A DNA stretch of 64,000 nt from an uncultured Helicobacter sp. (GCF_937893305.1 NZ_CALBGN010000019.1:62001-126000); one strand, 5' to 3'. Counted from the stretch's first letter, positions 33,598 to 41,982 are shown. Numbers and translations: made by a program. Notes: a model not told the origin generated them from the letters alone.

Positions 33598-34581
33598 ATG
33601 TTTAATGGCAAAAATATTTTAATCACAGGGGGGACGGGAAGTTTTGGAAAGCGTTATGCAAAAACTTTGCTAGAACGCTACAAACCTAAAAAAATTGTAA
33701 TTTTCTCTCGTGATGAGCTAAAGCAATATGAAATGGCACAAATCTACAATGCCCCTTGTATGCGCTATTTTTTAGGAGATGTGCGTGATGAAGCACGCCT
33801 AAAAGAAGCCACAATAGGAATTCATTATATTATCCACGCTGCAGCCCTTAAACAAGTCCCTGCTGCTGAATACAATCCTATGGAATGCATCAAAACAAAT
33901 ATCAATGGCGCACAAAATGTCATTAACGCCGCCCTTGCAAATGAAGTAGATAAGGTGATTGCTCTCTCTACGGATAAGGCTGCAAACCCCATTAATCTCT
34001 ATGGCGCAACAAAACTAGCAAGCGATAAACTCTTTGTAGCCGCAAACAACATTGCTGGAACTCGCAAAACACGCTTTTCTGTCGTGCGTTATGGAAATGT
34101 GATTTGCTCGCGTGGCTCTGTGATTCCATTTTTTCAAAAATGTATCAAAGAAGGCGCAAAAGAGCTTCCCATTACAGATCCTGAAATGACGCGCTTTATG
34201 ATTACACTTCAACAAGGTGTAGATTTCGTGTTAAAAAACTTTGAAAGAATGCAAGGCGGAGAAACTTTTGTGCCTAAGATTCCATCTATGAAAATTACAG
34301 AAGTTGCAAAAGCCCTAGCACCACATTTACCTCATAAAATCATTGGAATCCGACCGGGCGAAAAAATCCACGAAACAATGTGTCCAAGTGATGATAGCCA
34401 TATTACTTATGCTTTTGATGATCATTATGTGATTGCCCCAACAATTCAATTTAACTTTCTAACAGACTTTAGCAAAAATGCACTTGGTGAGATAGGTAAA
34501 CTTGTCCCACGCGGTTTTTCTTATGATTCTGGCTCAAACTCACAATGGTTAAGCCAACAAGAACTTTTGGAGTTACTATGA
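33598..34581 (+). CDS. pseB: UDP-GlcNAc 4,6-dehydratase (inverting), pseudaminic acid pathway
   Basis: PseB performs the first step of pseudaminic acid synthesis, C5-inverting dehydration of UDP-GlcNAc. The 327-residue protein has the NADP-binding loop TGGTGSFGKRYAK near the N-terminus and the LSTDKAANPINLYGATK catalytic block near residue 125-142, both characteristic of PseB/FlaA1. Pseudaminic acid decorates flagellins in Helicobacter and Campylobacter and is needed for filament assembly. It heads a three-gene set and overlaps pseC by 4 bases. Confidence 0.96.
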   Translation: MFNGKNILITGGTGSFGKRYAKTLLERYKPKKIVIFSRDELKQYEMAQIYNAPCMRYFLGDVRDEARLKEATIGIHYIIHAAALKQVPAAEYNPMECIKTNINGAQNVINAALANEVDKVIALSTDKAANPINLYGATKLASDKLFVAANNIAGTRKTRFSVVRYGNVICSRGSVIPFFQKCIKEGAKELPITDPEMTRFMITLQQGVDFVLKNFERMQGGETFVPKIPSMKITEVAKALAPHLPHKIIGIRPGEKIHETMCPSDDSHITYAFDDHYVIAPTIQFNFLTDFSKNALGEIGKLVPRGFSYDSGSNSQWLSQQELLELL

Positions 34582-35738
34582 TCCCTTATGGCAAACAAGA
34601 AATTTTAGATTCTGATATAAACGCTGTTGTGGAGGTGTTAAAATCACCTTTTATCACACAAGGACCAAAGGCACAAGAATTTGAAAAAGAAGTTGCAAAA
34701 AAAGTCCAAGCAAAGTTTGGAGTAGGTTTTAATAGTGCAACTTCTGCCTTACATTGTGCTGCCCTTGCGCTTGGATTAAGAAAAGGGGATTGGTTATGGA
34801 CTAGCACAAATAGTTTTGTTGCAAGTGCAAATTGTGGAATCTATTGTGAAGCAAAAGTAGATTTTGTAGACATTAACCCAAAAACTTACAATCTTGATGT
34901 AAAAGCCCTAAGTCTAAAACTTAAACACACTAAAAAACACAAACTTCCAAAAGTGCTTGTTGTTGTGCATTTTGCAGGGCAAAGTTGCGATATGGAGAGC
35001 ATTTGGCAACTTTCACAAAAATATGGCTTTAAAATCATTGAAGACGCTTCCCACGCACTTGGTGGGAGCTATCGTAAGTATCCTATTGGCTCTTGCGTGT
35101 TTAGCGATATTACAATTTTTAGTTTGCACCCTGTAAAAATTATTACTTCAGCAGAAGGTGGAATCGCTACAACAAACTCTCCAAAATATGCCAAAAAAAT
35201 GCAAATGCTAAAAAGCCACGGAATCACAAAAGATCCAAATGACTTTGAACGCAAAAAGCAAGGTGATTGGTATTATGAGCAACAAATTCTAGGCTTTAAC
35301 TATCGCTTAAGTGAACTTCACGCAGCACTTGGACTCTCACAACTTAAACGCCTTGAAAACTATGTAGAAAAACGCAATACTTTAGCAAAAATCTATCATT
35401 CACATTTAAGCGATTTAGAACTCACTTTGCCTTTTATAGAGTCGTATAATTACAGTGCATTTCATCTTTATGTTATTGTGCTAAATAAAAAGAGCGGAAT
35501 CAAACAAAAAGCCCTTTTTGAAAAGCTTATTAACGAAGGTATTGGCGCGCAAATCCACTATATCCCTATCCATTTACAGCCTTTTTATGCGCGTTTTGGA
35601 TTTAAAAAGGGGGATTTTAAAAATGCGGAATCCTATTATAAACACACAATTACCTTGCCACTTTTCCCAACTTTAAGCGAACAAGAGCAACAAAAAGTGA
35701 TTCATCTCTTAAGAGATTGCATCAACAAAAAGGCTTAA
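34578..35738 (+). CDS. pseC: UDP-4-amino-4,6-dideoxy-AltNAc transaminase
   Basis: PseC is the PLP-dependent aminotransferase acting after PseB. The 386-residue protein belongs to the DegT/DnrJ/EryC1 family: it has FNSATSALHCAALALG in the N-terminal part, EDASHALGGSY near residue 155, and the Schiff-base lysine in SLHPVKIITSAEGG. The ATG at 34578 overlaps the pseB stop (ATGA) and has TTGGAG upstream. An in-frame ATG at 34545 lies inside pseB. Confidence 0.95.
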   Translation: MIPYGKQEILDSDINAVVEVLKSPFITQGPKAQEFEKEVAKKVQAKFGVGFNSATSALHCAALALGLRKGDWLWTSTNSFVASANCGIYCEAKVDFVDINPKTYNLDVKALSLKLKHTKKHKLPKVLVVVHFAGQSCDMESIWQLSQKYGFKIIEDASHALGGSYRKYPIGSCVFSDITIFSLHPVKIITSAEGGIATTNSPKYAKKMQMLKSHGITKDPNDFERKKQGDWYYEQQILGFNYRLSELHAALGLSQLKRLENYVEKRNTLAKIYHSHLSDLELTLPFIESYNYSAFHLYVIVLNKKSGIKQKALFEKLINEGIGAQIHYIPIHLQPFYARFGFKKGDFKNAESYYKHTITLPLFPTLSEQEQQKVIHLLRDCINKKA

Positions 35739-35739
35739 A

Positions 35740-36420
35740 ATGTCTTGTATCTGTGTGATTCCAGCACGTGGTGGGAGCAAGCGGATTTTACGCAAAAACT
35801 TAAAAGACTTTTGCGGTAAACCTATCATTGCTTATAGTATTCAAAATGCTTTGCAATGTGGAATCTTTTCTAAAGTTATTGTTTCAAGTGATGATGTAGA
35901 GATTTTAGAATATGCGACAACACTAGATGCGATCGCCCTAAAACGCCCAGATTATTTAAGCGATGATTACACAGGCACTAGAGAAGTGATTTTACACGCC
36001 CTAGAAGTTTTAGATTTAAGCGCAGAATCCTTTGTGTGTTGCTTATACGCTACTGCGCCACTTTTGGATTCCAACACGCTTAAAAATGCTTTTTTACAAG
36101 CACAAAACAACACACAAGATTGCTATTGCTTTAGTGCTGTGGAGTATGATTATTCTCCATTTCGTGCCTTTACCATTATAAATAACAAAAATACAATGCT
36201 TTTTAAGGAGCATTTTGACAAACGCTCCCAAGATTTAGAAAAAATCTATCATGATGCGGGGCAATTTTATTTTGCTAGAGTGAAAACTTGGAGGGAAAGA
36301 GAGAATATTTTTGAAGGCTCTTTTAGCTTTATTTTGCCGCAATCTCAAGTGCAGGATATTGACACACTTGAAGATTGGAATCTTGCAGAGTTAAAATATA
36401 AACTCTTAAATTATTCTTGA
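35740..36420 (+). CDS. pseF: CMP-pseudaminic acid synthetase
   Basis: PseF activates pseudaminic acid with CTP. The 226-residue protein has the nucleotidyltransferase motif IPARGGSKRILRKN at residues 7-20, SSDDVEIL near 50, and the YATAPLL block, as in NeuA/PseF enzymes. Linkage to pseB and pseC favours PseF over a sialic acid or legionaminic acid synthetase. Its start is 1 base after the pseC stop. The 3' end overlaps the convergent Fur-family gene by 10 bases. The remaining pathway genes (pseG, pseH, pseI) are not in the window. Confidence 0.92.
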   Translation: MSCICVIPARGGSKRILRKNLKDFCGKPIIAYSIQNALQCGIFSKVIVSSDDVEILEYATTLDAIALKRPDYLSDDYTGTREVILHALEVLDLSAESFVCCLYATAPLLDSNTLKNAFLQAQNNTQDCYCFSAVEYDYSPFRAFTIINNKNTMLFKEHFDKRSQDLEKIYHDAGQFYFARVKTWRERENIFEGSFSFILPQSQVQDIDTLEDWNLAELKYKLLNYS

Positions 36421-36815
36421 CAATGCACACAAATCCCAAGCATCGCAATAGAAGTTTCTTTAACCTGAAAACAAGAAACATCAGTGCAAGCCTTTTTTAA
36501 TGTATCAATACAATAATCTAACTCCACATCAACAATGCTCCCACATTTTTCGCACACAAGGTGAATATGAGGATTTTTCACAAGTTCATAGCGTTGCTTT
36601 TGATTTGGCAATTTAACCTCATCAATAATTTTAGCCTCTTGCATAAAGGTAAGGTTTTTATACACTGTTGCTAAGGACATTGAAGGATTGCTTTCTTTGA
36701 TATTTTCATAAATCTCATCAATACCGATATGTCCAAACTTTTCAATTTGCTTTAAAATCGCAAGGCGTTGTGGCGTGATTTTTAAATGATTATCTTTTAG
36801 CAACTTTTCAAACAT
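36411..36815 (-). CDS. Fur-family regulator, PerR-like
   Basis: The 134-residue protein has a winged-helix DNA-binding half with SMSLATVYKNLTFMQE as recognition region and a C-terminal metal/dimer half. It keeps two C-x-x-C structural zinc pairs (CEKC and CVHC) and the H-I-H regulatory ligands before the first pair. The DNA-binding region and HIH pattern resemble PerR, the peroxide sensor of this group. However, the position matching the PerR ligand Asp85 is Glu here (R-Y-E-L), as in Fur, while the Asp104 equivalent (SIVD) is kept. I therefore call it PerR-like rather than PerR. The ATG is preceded by AAGGAATAT. Confidence 0.85.
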   Translation of the reverse strand: MFEKLLKDNHLKITPQRLAILKQIEKFGHIGIDEIYENIKESNPSMSLATVYKNLTFMQEAKIIDEVKLPNQKQRYELVKNPHIHLVCEKCGSIVDVELDYCIDTLKKACTDVSCFQVKETSIAMLGICVHCQE

Positions 36816-36877
36816 CTATATTCCTTAAAACTTATAAAATTTTATCTCATAAAAAAGCCGCTTATACTACAAAAATT

Positions 36878-36899
36878 ATTTTTATTTTTCAATAAAAAT
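36878..36899. promoter_or_regulatory. AT-only inverted repeat between the Crp/Fnr and PerR-like genes
   Basis: A perfect 9-base inverted repeat, ATTTTTATT and AATAAAAAT with a 4-base loop, lies between the stop of the Crp/Fnr gene and the start of the PerR-like gene. It could be an autoregulatory Fur/PerR-type operator or a weak terminator. It precedes a TATAAG hexamer on the minus strand. Confidence 0.35.
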
Positions 36900-36909
36900 T
36901 ATCAACAAT

Positions 36910-37560
36910 TTATAAAAGTTCTATGATCCCACGCTTCGTTTTGACTTTGCCTTGTCTTTCAAGCTCTTTTAACATTCTTGATACTGCCTCCCTAGCACTC
37001 CCTAAAGCATTTGCTATCTCTTCGTGCGTAACATAAAGAATTTTGACATCTTGGTGTTGATGATCTTTTTCTTGTAAGCGCATTTTTAAAAACTCTAAAA
37101 TCCTATCCCCCAAAGGATCAAAAGCCAAAGAGCTTAGAGAAAACACAACGCGAGAAAGACGCTCACTCACTAAATCTACTTGAAATTTTCTAGCCACTGG
37201 GTATTTTTCACAAAGAGCATTAAAAGTTTTGCTAGGAAGAATCATCACGCTAGAAGTTTCTACGAACTCTAAATTCACATCAAAACAAATGTTTTTTAAC
37301 ATACACGAAGCTGAGAGAATACAATACTCATCTTTTTGCAGAACAAAAAGATTAATCTCTTTACCATTAGGCGAAACAATATACGCACGCAATGCACCAT
37401 CTAAGATATACACAAGCCCACGACATTCATCATCTTCACTAAAGATTTTATAATTTTTAGGAAAGCTTTTTGTATAAATATTTTGCGCATATACTGCACA
37501 ATCACTTGATGAAACTCCCCAAGATTCCATTAATTCTTTAATTGTAGCGTTCAAAACCAA
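36910..37560 (-). CDS. Crp/Fnr-family transcriptional regulator
   Basis: The 216-residue protein has an N-terminal cyclic-nucleotide-type beta-barrel (about 20-140) and a C-terminal winged helix with HEEIANALGSAREAVSRMLKELE as recognition helix. It lacks the N-terminal cysteine cluster of FNR but has several scattered cysteines, including the group in EYCILSASCMLKNICF near residues 78-94, which could sense redox state or bind a cofactor. It is divergent from the ferredoxin/cytochrome b pair and likely controls it and itself through the inverted repeat at 37570. Confidence 0.9.
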   Translation of the reverse strand: MVLNATIKELMESWGVSSSDCAVYAQNIYTKSFPKNYKIFSEDDECRGLVYILDGALRAYIVSPNGKEINLFVLQKDEYCILSASCMLKNICFDVNLEFVETSSVMILPSKTFNALCEKYPVARKFQVDLVSERLSRVVFSLSSLAFDPLGDRILEFLKMRLQEKDHQHQDVKILYVTHEEIANALGSAREAVSRMLKELERQGKVKTKRGIIELL

Positions 37561-37569
37561 CCTTAATAA

Positions 37570-37584
37570 AGTAACTTTGTTACT
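37570..37584. promoter_or_regulatory. inverted repeat AGTAAC-TTT-GTTACT, candidate Crp/Fnr operator
   Basis: A perfect 6-3-6 inverted repeat lies 10 bases upstream of the Crp/Fnr start. Its centre (37577) is about 41 bases before the expected start site of the divergent ferredoxin gene, whose -10 box is at 37606. This is the classic position for a Crp/Fnr-type activator. The half-site GTAAC/GTTAC resembles the TTAAC/GTTAA type used by C. jejuni NssR. Confidence 0.6.
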
Positions 37585-37605
37585 CTATTCTATCTAAACT
37601 CCACA

Positions 37606-37611
37606 TATAAT
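37606..37611 (+). promoter_or_regulatory. -10 box TATAAT for the ferredoxin/cytochrome b pair
   Basis: TATAAT lies 28 bases before the ferredoxin ATG. The ribosome site is AAAAGG at about 37628-37633. Confidence 0.6.
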
Positions 37612-37639
37612 TGCATAAATTTAACCAAAAGGCAAAACA

Positions 37640-38674
37640 ATGCAACACGTTAATCGCCGTAATTTTTTCAAAATTATAGGAATCGCAAGTGCTGGCGCAA
37701 TGAGTCTTAACGCAAAAGAAGCTCCACAAAAAGCCCCATTAAAAACACCTTATAAAACTGCATCAATCATTGATATAGGGCGTTGTGATGGCTGTAAAGA
37801 TTTAGGCATTCCAAAATGCGTGCAAGCCTGTCAAAACAAAAATTTACCAAACTTCCCAAACCCTATTGCACAAATCCCTTATTATTTTCCTAGAAAAATT
37901 TATGAAGATTACTCCAAAGAACGCAACAATATCTCACGCTTAACGCCTTATAACTGGACTTATATAGAAAGCCTTACCCTTAACACACCAAAAGGCACAC
38001 AAGAAGTCTTTATCCCTAGGCGTTGTATGCATTGTGATGATCCAACTTGTCAAAAAATCTGTCCTTTTGGAGTGATTAGTAAAGACGAAAATGGCGCAGT
38101 AAGCATTGATGATCAATTTTGCTTTGGAGGGGCAAAATGCCGCGATGTTTGTCCTTGGGGAATACCACAAAGGCAAGCTGGAGTTGGAATCTACTTAAAA
38201 ATCGCTCCAGAACTAGCTGGTGGTGGAGCAATGTATAAATGCGATTCTTGTGCAGATTTACTCGCAAAACATCAAGCTCCTGCGTGTGAAAGCTCCTGCC
38301 CTAAAGGAGCAATTATCTTTGGCAAAAGAGATGAAATTTTTAAAAAGGCTGAAGAACTTGCAGAATCCTATAAACAAAAGGCACAAATACAAGGCACTTA
38401 TATTTATGGAGATACTCAAAATGGAGGGACTTCAACACTTTATGTTTCTCCAATACCTTTTGAAATGTTAGATAGTGCCTTAAATCAAAAACATAATTTC
38501 ACAAAAGAAAAACCACAAAAAGTAGGGATTCCACATTTAAATTTAAAGGTGAAAAATTTTGTAAGCAGTGATTCAACACTTATTAAAAGCGTTCTTCTAG
38601 CTCCTGTTATTGGAGCAATTGCCGGAGGGATTGCTATTGCAAAATCAAACAAAGGAGATAACAATGCAAAATAA
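37640..38674 (+). CDS. Tat-exported multi-cluster 4Fe-4S ferredoxin subunit (HybA/NapG-like)
   Basis: The 344-residue protein starts with a twin-arginine signal (NRRNFFKIIGIASAGAM), so it is exported folded to the periplasm. A hydrophobic helix near residues 310-330 before a basic tail suggests a C-terminal membrane anchor, as in HybA. Four cysteine blocks follow the DmsB/HybA order: CDGC...CVQAC, CMHCDDPTCQKICPFG, CFGGAKCRDVCPWG and CDSC...ACESSCPKG. The third block has only three cysteines because the second is replaced by Gly, so one cluster may be atypical. Such proteins pass electrons between a membrane cytochrome and a periplasmic molybdenum or nickel enzyme, but no catalytic subunit is nearby. 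Confidence 0.88.
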   Translation: MQHVNRRNFFKIIGIASAGAMSLNAKEAPQKAPLKTPYKTASIIDIGRCDGCKDLGIPKCVQACQNKNLPNFPNPIAQIPYYFPRKIYEDYSKERNNISRLTPYNWTYIESLTLNTPKGTQEVFIPRRCMHCDDPTCQKICPFGVISKDENGAVSIDDQFCFGGAKCRDVCPWGIPQRQAGVGIYLKIAPELAGGGAMYKCDSCADLLAKHQAPACESSCPKGAIIFGKRDEIFKKAEELAESYKQKAQIQGTYIYGDTQNGGTSTLYVSPIPFEMLDSALNQKHNFTKEKPQKVGIPHLNLKVKNFVSSDSTLIKSVLLAPVIGAIAGGIAIAKSNKGDNNAK

Positions 38675-39362
38675 CATTGCCAAAATTCAACGACAAAGCC
38701 TACAAAATAGAATCGTACATTGGGGTGTTGCCCTAAGTATTTTTGGATTGATTTTTAGTGGAATCTTGCAAATGCCAGTAGCAAAACGCTATATGCTAAA
38801 TGAACTTCCGCTTATGGGTTGGAGTGGCGATTATCACATTTCTTTGATGCTCCATTATGTTTTTGCGGTAATTCTTTGTTTTTTTGTATTTTTTCATATT
38901 GTTTTTCATAGCGGACGCAAAGAATTTGATATTCTCCCTAAAAAAGGAGACTTCTCTAAAAGCGTTGCAGTGATTAAAGCAATGCTTTTAAAGACGAAAG
39001 AACCACCAAGTGAGAAGTATTTACCAGAACAACGCCTGGCATATATTGGAATCGCATTTGTTATTCTTTTACTGATTGTAACGGGACTTATTAAAACCTA
39101 TAAAAATTTAAGTGGTCTAAATCTAAGCGAGAGCGTGATGTTTTGGGCTACACAACTCCATAATTTAGGAATGTTTTTAATGATTTTTGCAATTATTGGA
39201 CATTTAGCTGCATTTATCTTTAAAGAAAATCGCCCATTGCTTAGTGGAATGTTTAGTGGAAAAATCAGCGCAAAATATGTCTTACACCGCCACAGCCTTT
39301 GGGAAAAAGGCGTAAAAGAAGCATCAAAAGCGCAAGATGAAAAGCTACAAAAGGCTTTATAA
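38664..39362 (+). CDS. membrane b-type cytochrome (FdnI/HydC-like)
   Basis: The 232-residue protein has four membrane helices and histidines placed as haem ligands, including IVHWG near residue 18, SLMLHYVF, FFHIVFH and late QLHNLG/IGHLAA. This is the layout of formate dehydrogenase gamma and hydrogenase cytochrome b subunits. ATG 38664 is preceded by AAAGGAG and overlaps the end of the ferredoxin gene by 11 bases; an in-frame ATG at 38610 lies inside that gene. It should exchange electrons between the quinone pool and the exported ferredoxin. The terminal enzyme is unknown. Confidence 0.88.
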   Translation: MQNNIAKIQRQSLQNRIVHWGVALSIFGLIFSGILQMPVAKRYMLNELPLMGWSGDYHISLMLHYVFAVILCFFVFFHIVFHSGRKEFDILPKKGDFSKSVAVIKAMLLKTKEPPSEKYLPEQRLAYIGIAFVILLLIVTGLIKTYKNLSGLNLSESVMFWATQLHNLGMFLMIFAIIGHLAAFIFKENRPLLSGMFSGKISAKYVLHRHSLWEKGVKEASKAQDEKLQKAL

Positions 39363-39370
39363 CACTTGGT

Positions 39371-39883
39371 TTAGAAATTTAATTTTACATATTCTTTTGG
39401 GACTTTAACCACCACTTTTTTCACAAGTGTTGCATTAGCGTCTGTTGCGATTCCACCTGCGTGTGTATCTAATGGCTCAAAAACCGCAAGATTACCTACA
39501 AACAACTGCACGCTAGAAATAAATGCACTAGGATAATACTCAATTAAATCTTTTGTGGAATCCAAAGGTGTTTTCACCTCACATAATGAATGTGGAGCGA
39601 CAAAAAAAATCTCTCTACCCTCTACAACCATTTGAAAATCCACCATTTGACTGTGACTTTCATAAAAAGCATCTTTTGGTGTTTTTGTGTAATAAGCCTG
39701 CTCAATTGCCTTTGCTCCACCATCAAAATACACTTCAAACTGCTCTTTTGCATTTAAAGCGCAAATGCGCTTATGCACTTCACTATCTGCATCAAGTGCA
39801 TCAAAAAGATAACCAAAAACTCTACCTAAAACTTCATTTTTTTTAAATTTATTTGCAGCATCTGGCAAATATCCTAAAAACAT
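39371..39883 (-). CDS. YhcH/YjgK/YiaL-family protein
   Basis: This cupin-like family (DUF386) includes E. coli YhcH, an anomerase of N-acetylneuraminate metabolism, and proteins linked to sugar catabolism. The 170-residue protein has the signature AFYESHSQMVDFQMVVEGREIF in its centre and a late SVQLFVGNLAVFEPLDTHAGG segment carrying the family histidine. It starts 9 bases after the SixA-like gene and is last in that chain. No sugar catabolic genes are adjacent. Given pseudaminic acid synthesis nearby, a role in a nonulosonic acid or ManNAc step is possible but unsupported. Confidence 0.85.
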   Translation of the reverse strand: MFLGYLPDAANKFKKNEVLGRVFGYLFDALDADSEVHKRICALNAKEQFEVYFDGGAKAIEQAYYTKTPKDAFYESHSQMVDFQMVVEGREIFFVAPHSLCEVKTPLDSTKDLIEYYPSAFISSVQLFVGNLAVFEPLDTHAGGIATDANATLVKKVVVKVPKEYVKLNF

Positions 39884-39892
39884 TTAGAATCC

Positions 39893-40360
39893 TTAAAAAT
39901 TATTCAACCCTACTAAAATCCAATTATCTTCATTTTCGCGCTCAAGCTCCACCACGCAACCCTTGCTTACACGCAAATTTAATGTCCCTTTTGCACAAAT
40001 AAAACGCACATATTCACTAATGCTAGGCTCGTGTCCTACAACAACAAGCGTTTGCCAATCCTCTTCTAGTTTATCTTTATTGCGCAAAAATCCCTCGATT
40101 CCCTCTTCTGGATTAATATTTGGCGTCAAAAGAAAAGTGCAATGTGCTTGCTTTTTGGTAATGTATTTTGCAGTATCGCACGCACGCAATGCTAAAGATG
40201 AGATCACCGCATCTACATTTGGATATTTTTTGCTAATATACTTTGCAATTCTCTTTGCTTGTTTAACGCCTTTTTTTGTCAAAGGTCGTTTTAAATCATC
40301 CTTATCAATCCACTTTTCCCTATCCTCCGCTTTTGCGTGACGCACCAAAATTAAACGCAT
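39893..40360 (-). CDS. SixA-type histidine phosphatase
   Basis: The 155-residue protein has the RHG-type phosphatase motif LVRHAKAED at residues 4-12, the partner VISSLALRACDTA near 55-65, and VVVGHEPSISE carrying the second catalytic histidine near 115. Size and motifs match SixA, which dephosphorylates phosphohistidine proteins. It is 10 bases downstream of mtnN and upstream of the YhcH-family gene. Confidence 0.9.
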   Translation of the reverse strand: MRLILVRHAKAEDREKWIDKDDLKRPLTKKGVKQAKRIAKYISKKYPNVDAVISSLALRACDTAKYITKKQAHCTFLLTPNINPEEGIEGFLRNKDKLEEDWQTLVVVGHEPSISEYVRFICAKGTLNLRVSKGCVVELERENEDNWILVGLNNF

Positions 40361-40370
40361 AACAACTCCT

Positions 40371-41057
40371 TTATAGTTTTTCTATCATCTTAATCACAAG
40401 TGAAGCACTAATTCTAGCACTAGATTCTAAAAATTCTTCATAACTTACCAATGCTTCATCACCTGCATTATCAGAAATCGCACGGATTACACAAATAGGG
40501 GTGTTTAGATTATCACATACCACCGCAACACTTGCTCCCTCCATTTCAATTGCATCTGCATTAAACTCCTTTTTGATCCACTCTTTACGCTCTTTTGAGC
40601 TAATAAATTGATCACCTGTTGCAATAACTCCTTCGTGGAGTTTAATATTACTTTCTTGTGCTGCGATTTTTGCGATTTCATTTAATGCGAAATCTGATTC
40701 TGTGAAAATCTTGCCTTCAGAAAAATATCCAAAAGGATGTCCAAAAATTGTAATATCTACATCGTGTTGGCAGAGTTTGCTAGCAAGTACCAAATCACCA
40801 ATTTTATAACTAGGATTAATCCCACCTGCTACGCCATTAAAAATAATTTTTTCGCAACCAAAATGCAAAATCATTGTGCTAGCAGTCAAAGCAGAATGCA
40901 CCTTGCCAATACGACTACAAGAAATAATTAGCGTTTTATCTCCTAGTATTACCCTATAAAAAGTATTACCACCAAATGCAATTGTTTCATATTCTTTATA
41001 ATGCTCTAAAAGTGGTGTGATTTCTTCACGCATTGCCCCTATGATTCCAATGATCAT
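40371..41057 (-). CDS. mtnN: 5'-methylthioadenosine/S-adenosylhomocysteine nucleosidase
   Basis: MTAN cleaves MTA and SAH and, in Helicobacter and Campylobacter, also 6-amino-6-deoxyfutalosine in menaquinone synthesis, so it works in the same pathway as mqnC here. The 228-residue protein has MIIGIIGAMREEI at the N-terminus, FNGVAGGI near residue 77, and the EMEGASVA and late ISDNA motifs containing the catalytic Glu and Asp. I chose ATG 41057, one base after the fabD stop with AAAGGGAT before it, over an in-frame ATG at 41093 inside fabD. Confidence 0.95.
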   Translation of the reverse strand: MIIGIIGAMREEITPLLEHYKEYETIAFGGNTFYRVILGDKTLIISCSRIGKVHSALTASTMILHFGCEKIIFNGVAGGINPSYKIGDLVLASKLCQHDVDITIFGHPFGYFSEGKIFTESDFALNEIAKIAAQESNIKLHEGVIATGDQFISSKERKEWIKKEFNADAIEMEGASVAVVCDNLNTPICVIRAISDNAGDEALVSYEEFLESSARISASLVIKMIEKL

Positions 41058-41058
41058 T

Positions 41059-41982
41059 TTAATCCCTTTGTAAAAATTCTTGAATTTCAGCATAAGTCTG
41101 TAAAGACAGCGTGTCTTTTTGACTCAAGCGTTTATTTAAGCCCTTCAATACGCTTCCACCACACTCTATAAAACCTAAAATTTCACTATCATTTTCACGA
41201 ATGGATTGCTTATACAGCACAGGTTTTACGAGCTGATTTGCAAGCAATTCAAGTGCTTGTTCTTTTGTATGATATGGCTTTGCACTAACATTAGAGACAA
41301 TAGGAAAAGTAAAAGTATCACAAAGTGTTTCTTCTAAAAGAGATTTAAAATCTTCACACATACTTTCAAGCACAGGGCAGTGGCTTGCCACGGACATAGG
41401 GAGCATTAATGCTCTTTTTGCGCCAAGCCCTTTTAGCTCAACTTCTAAACTTTGCAAATCTTCTTTGCTGCCACCTAATACCATTTGTCCATCACCATTA
41501 TAATTTGCACACCAAACTTTTAATCCAAGATTGCGTTTTTTCTCACAAAATTCTTCAAGCATTACATCATCCAAGCCAAGCACAACCATCATTCCTGCAG
41601 CCTTTGATTTACACGCTTCTTCCATTAAGATTCCACGCTTATGCACAAGAGAAATTGCATCATCAAATTTAAGCGCGCCACTAGCACATAATGCACTAAA
41701 TTCTCCCAAAGAATGCCCAAGCCCAAATGCGATTCCATCTTTTTGTAATTTTTCTTTTGCTAGCAAAAACACGCTATAACTCACAAGCAAAATTGCAGGC
41801 TGTGTGTATTGCGTGAGATTTAATTTAGCATTTTCCTCAAAACATAGCTTTTGCATATCTTCTTTTAAAATCTCACTTGCTTGATCAAACAATGCCCTAA
41901 CTTCTGCACTATTTTCAAACAAATCCTTGCCCATTCCAACACTCTGACTCCCTTGACCAGGAAAAATAACTGCCTTACTCAA
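41059..41982 (-). CDS. fabD: malonyl-CoA:ACP transacylase
   Basis: FabD loads malonyl units onto acyl carrier protein for fatty acid synthesis. The 307-residue protein has FPGQGSQSVGMGKDL at the N-terminus, the catalytic serine in GHSLGEFSAL near residue 90, and the conserved ASHCPVLE histidine region near 200. Length and motifs are normal. It sits between argS and mtnN on one strand. Confidence 0.95.
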   Translation of the reverse strand: MSKAVIFPGQGSQSVGMGKDLFENSAEVRALFDQASEILKEDMQKLCFEENAKLNLTQYTQPAILLVSYSVFLLAKEKLQKDGIAFGLGHSLGEFSALCASGALKFDDAISLVHKRGILMEEACKSKAAGMMVVLGLDDVMLEEFCEKKRNLGLKVWCANYNGDGQMVLGGSKEDLQSLEVELKGLGAKRALMLPMSVASHCPVLESMCEDFKSLLEETLCDTFTFPIVSNVSAKPYHTKEQALELLANQLVKPVLYKQSIRENDSEILGFIECGGSVLKGLNKRLSQKDTLSLQTYAEIQEFLQRD

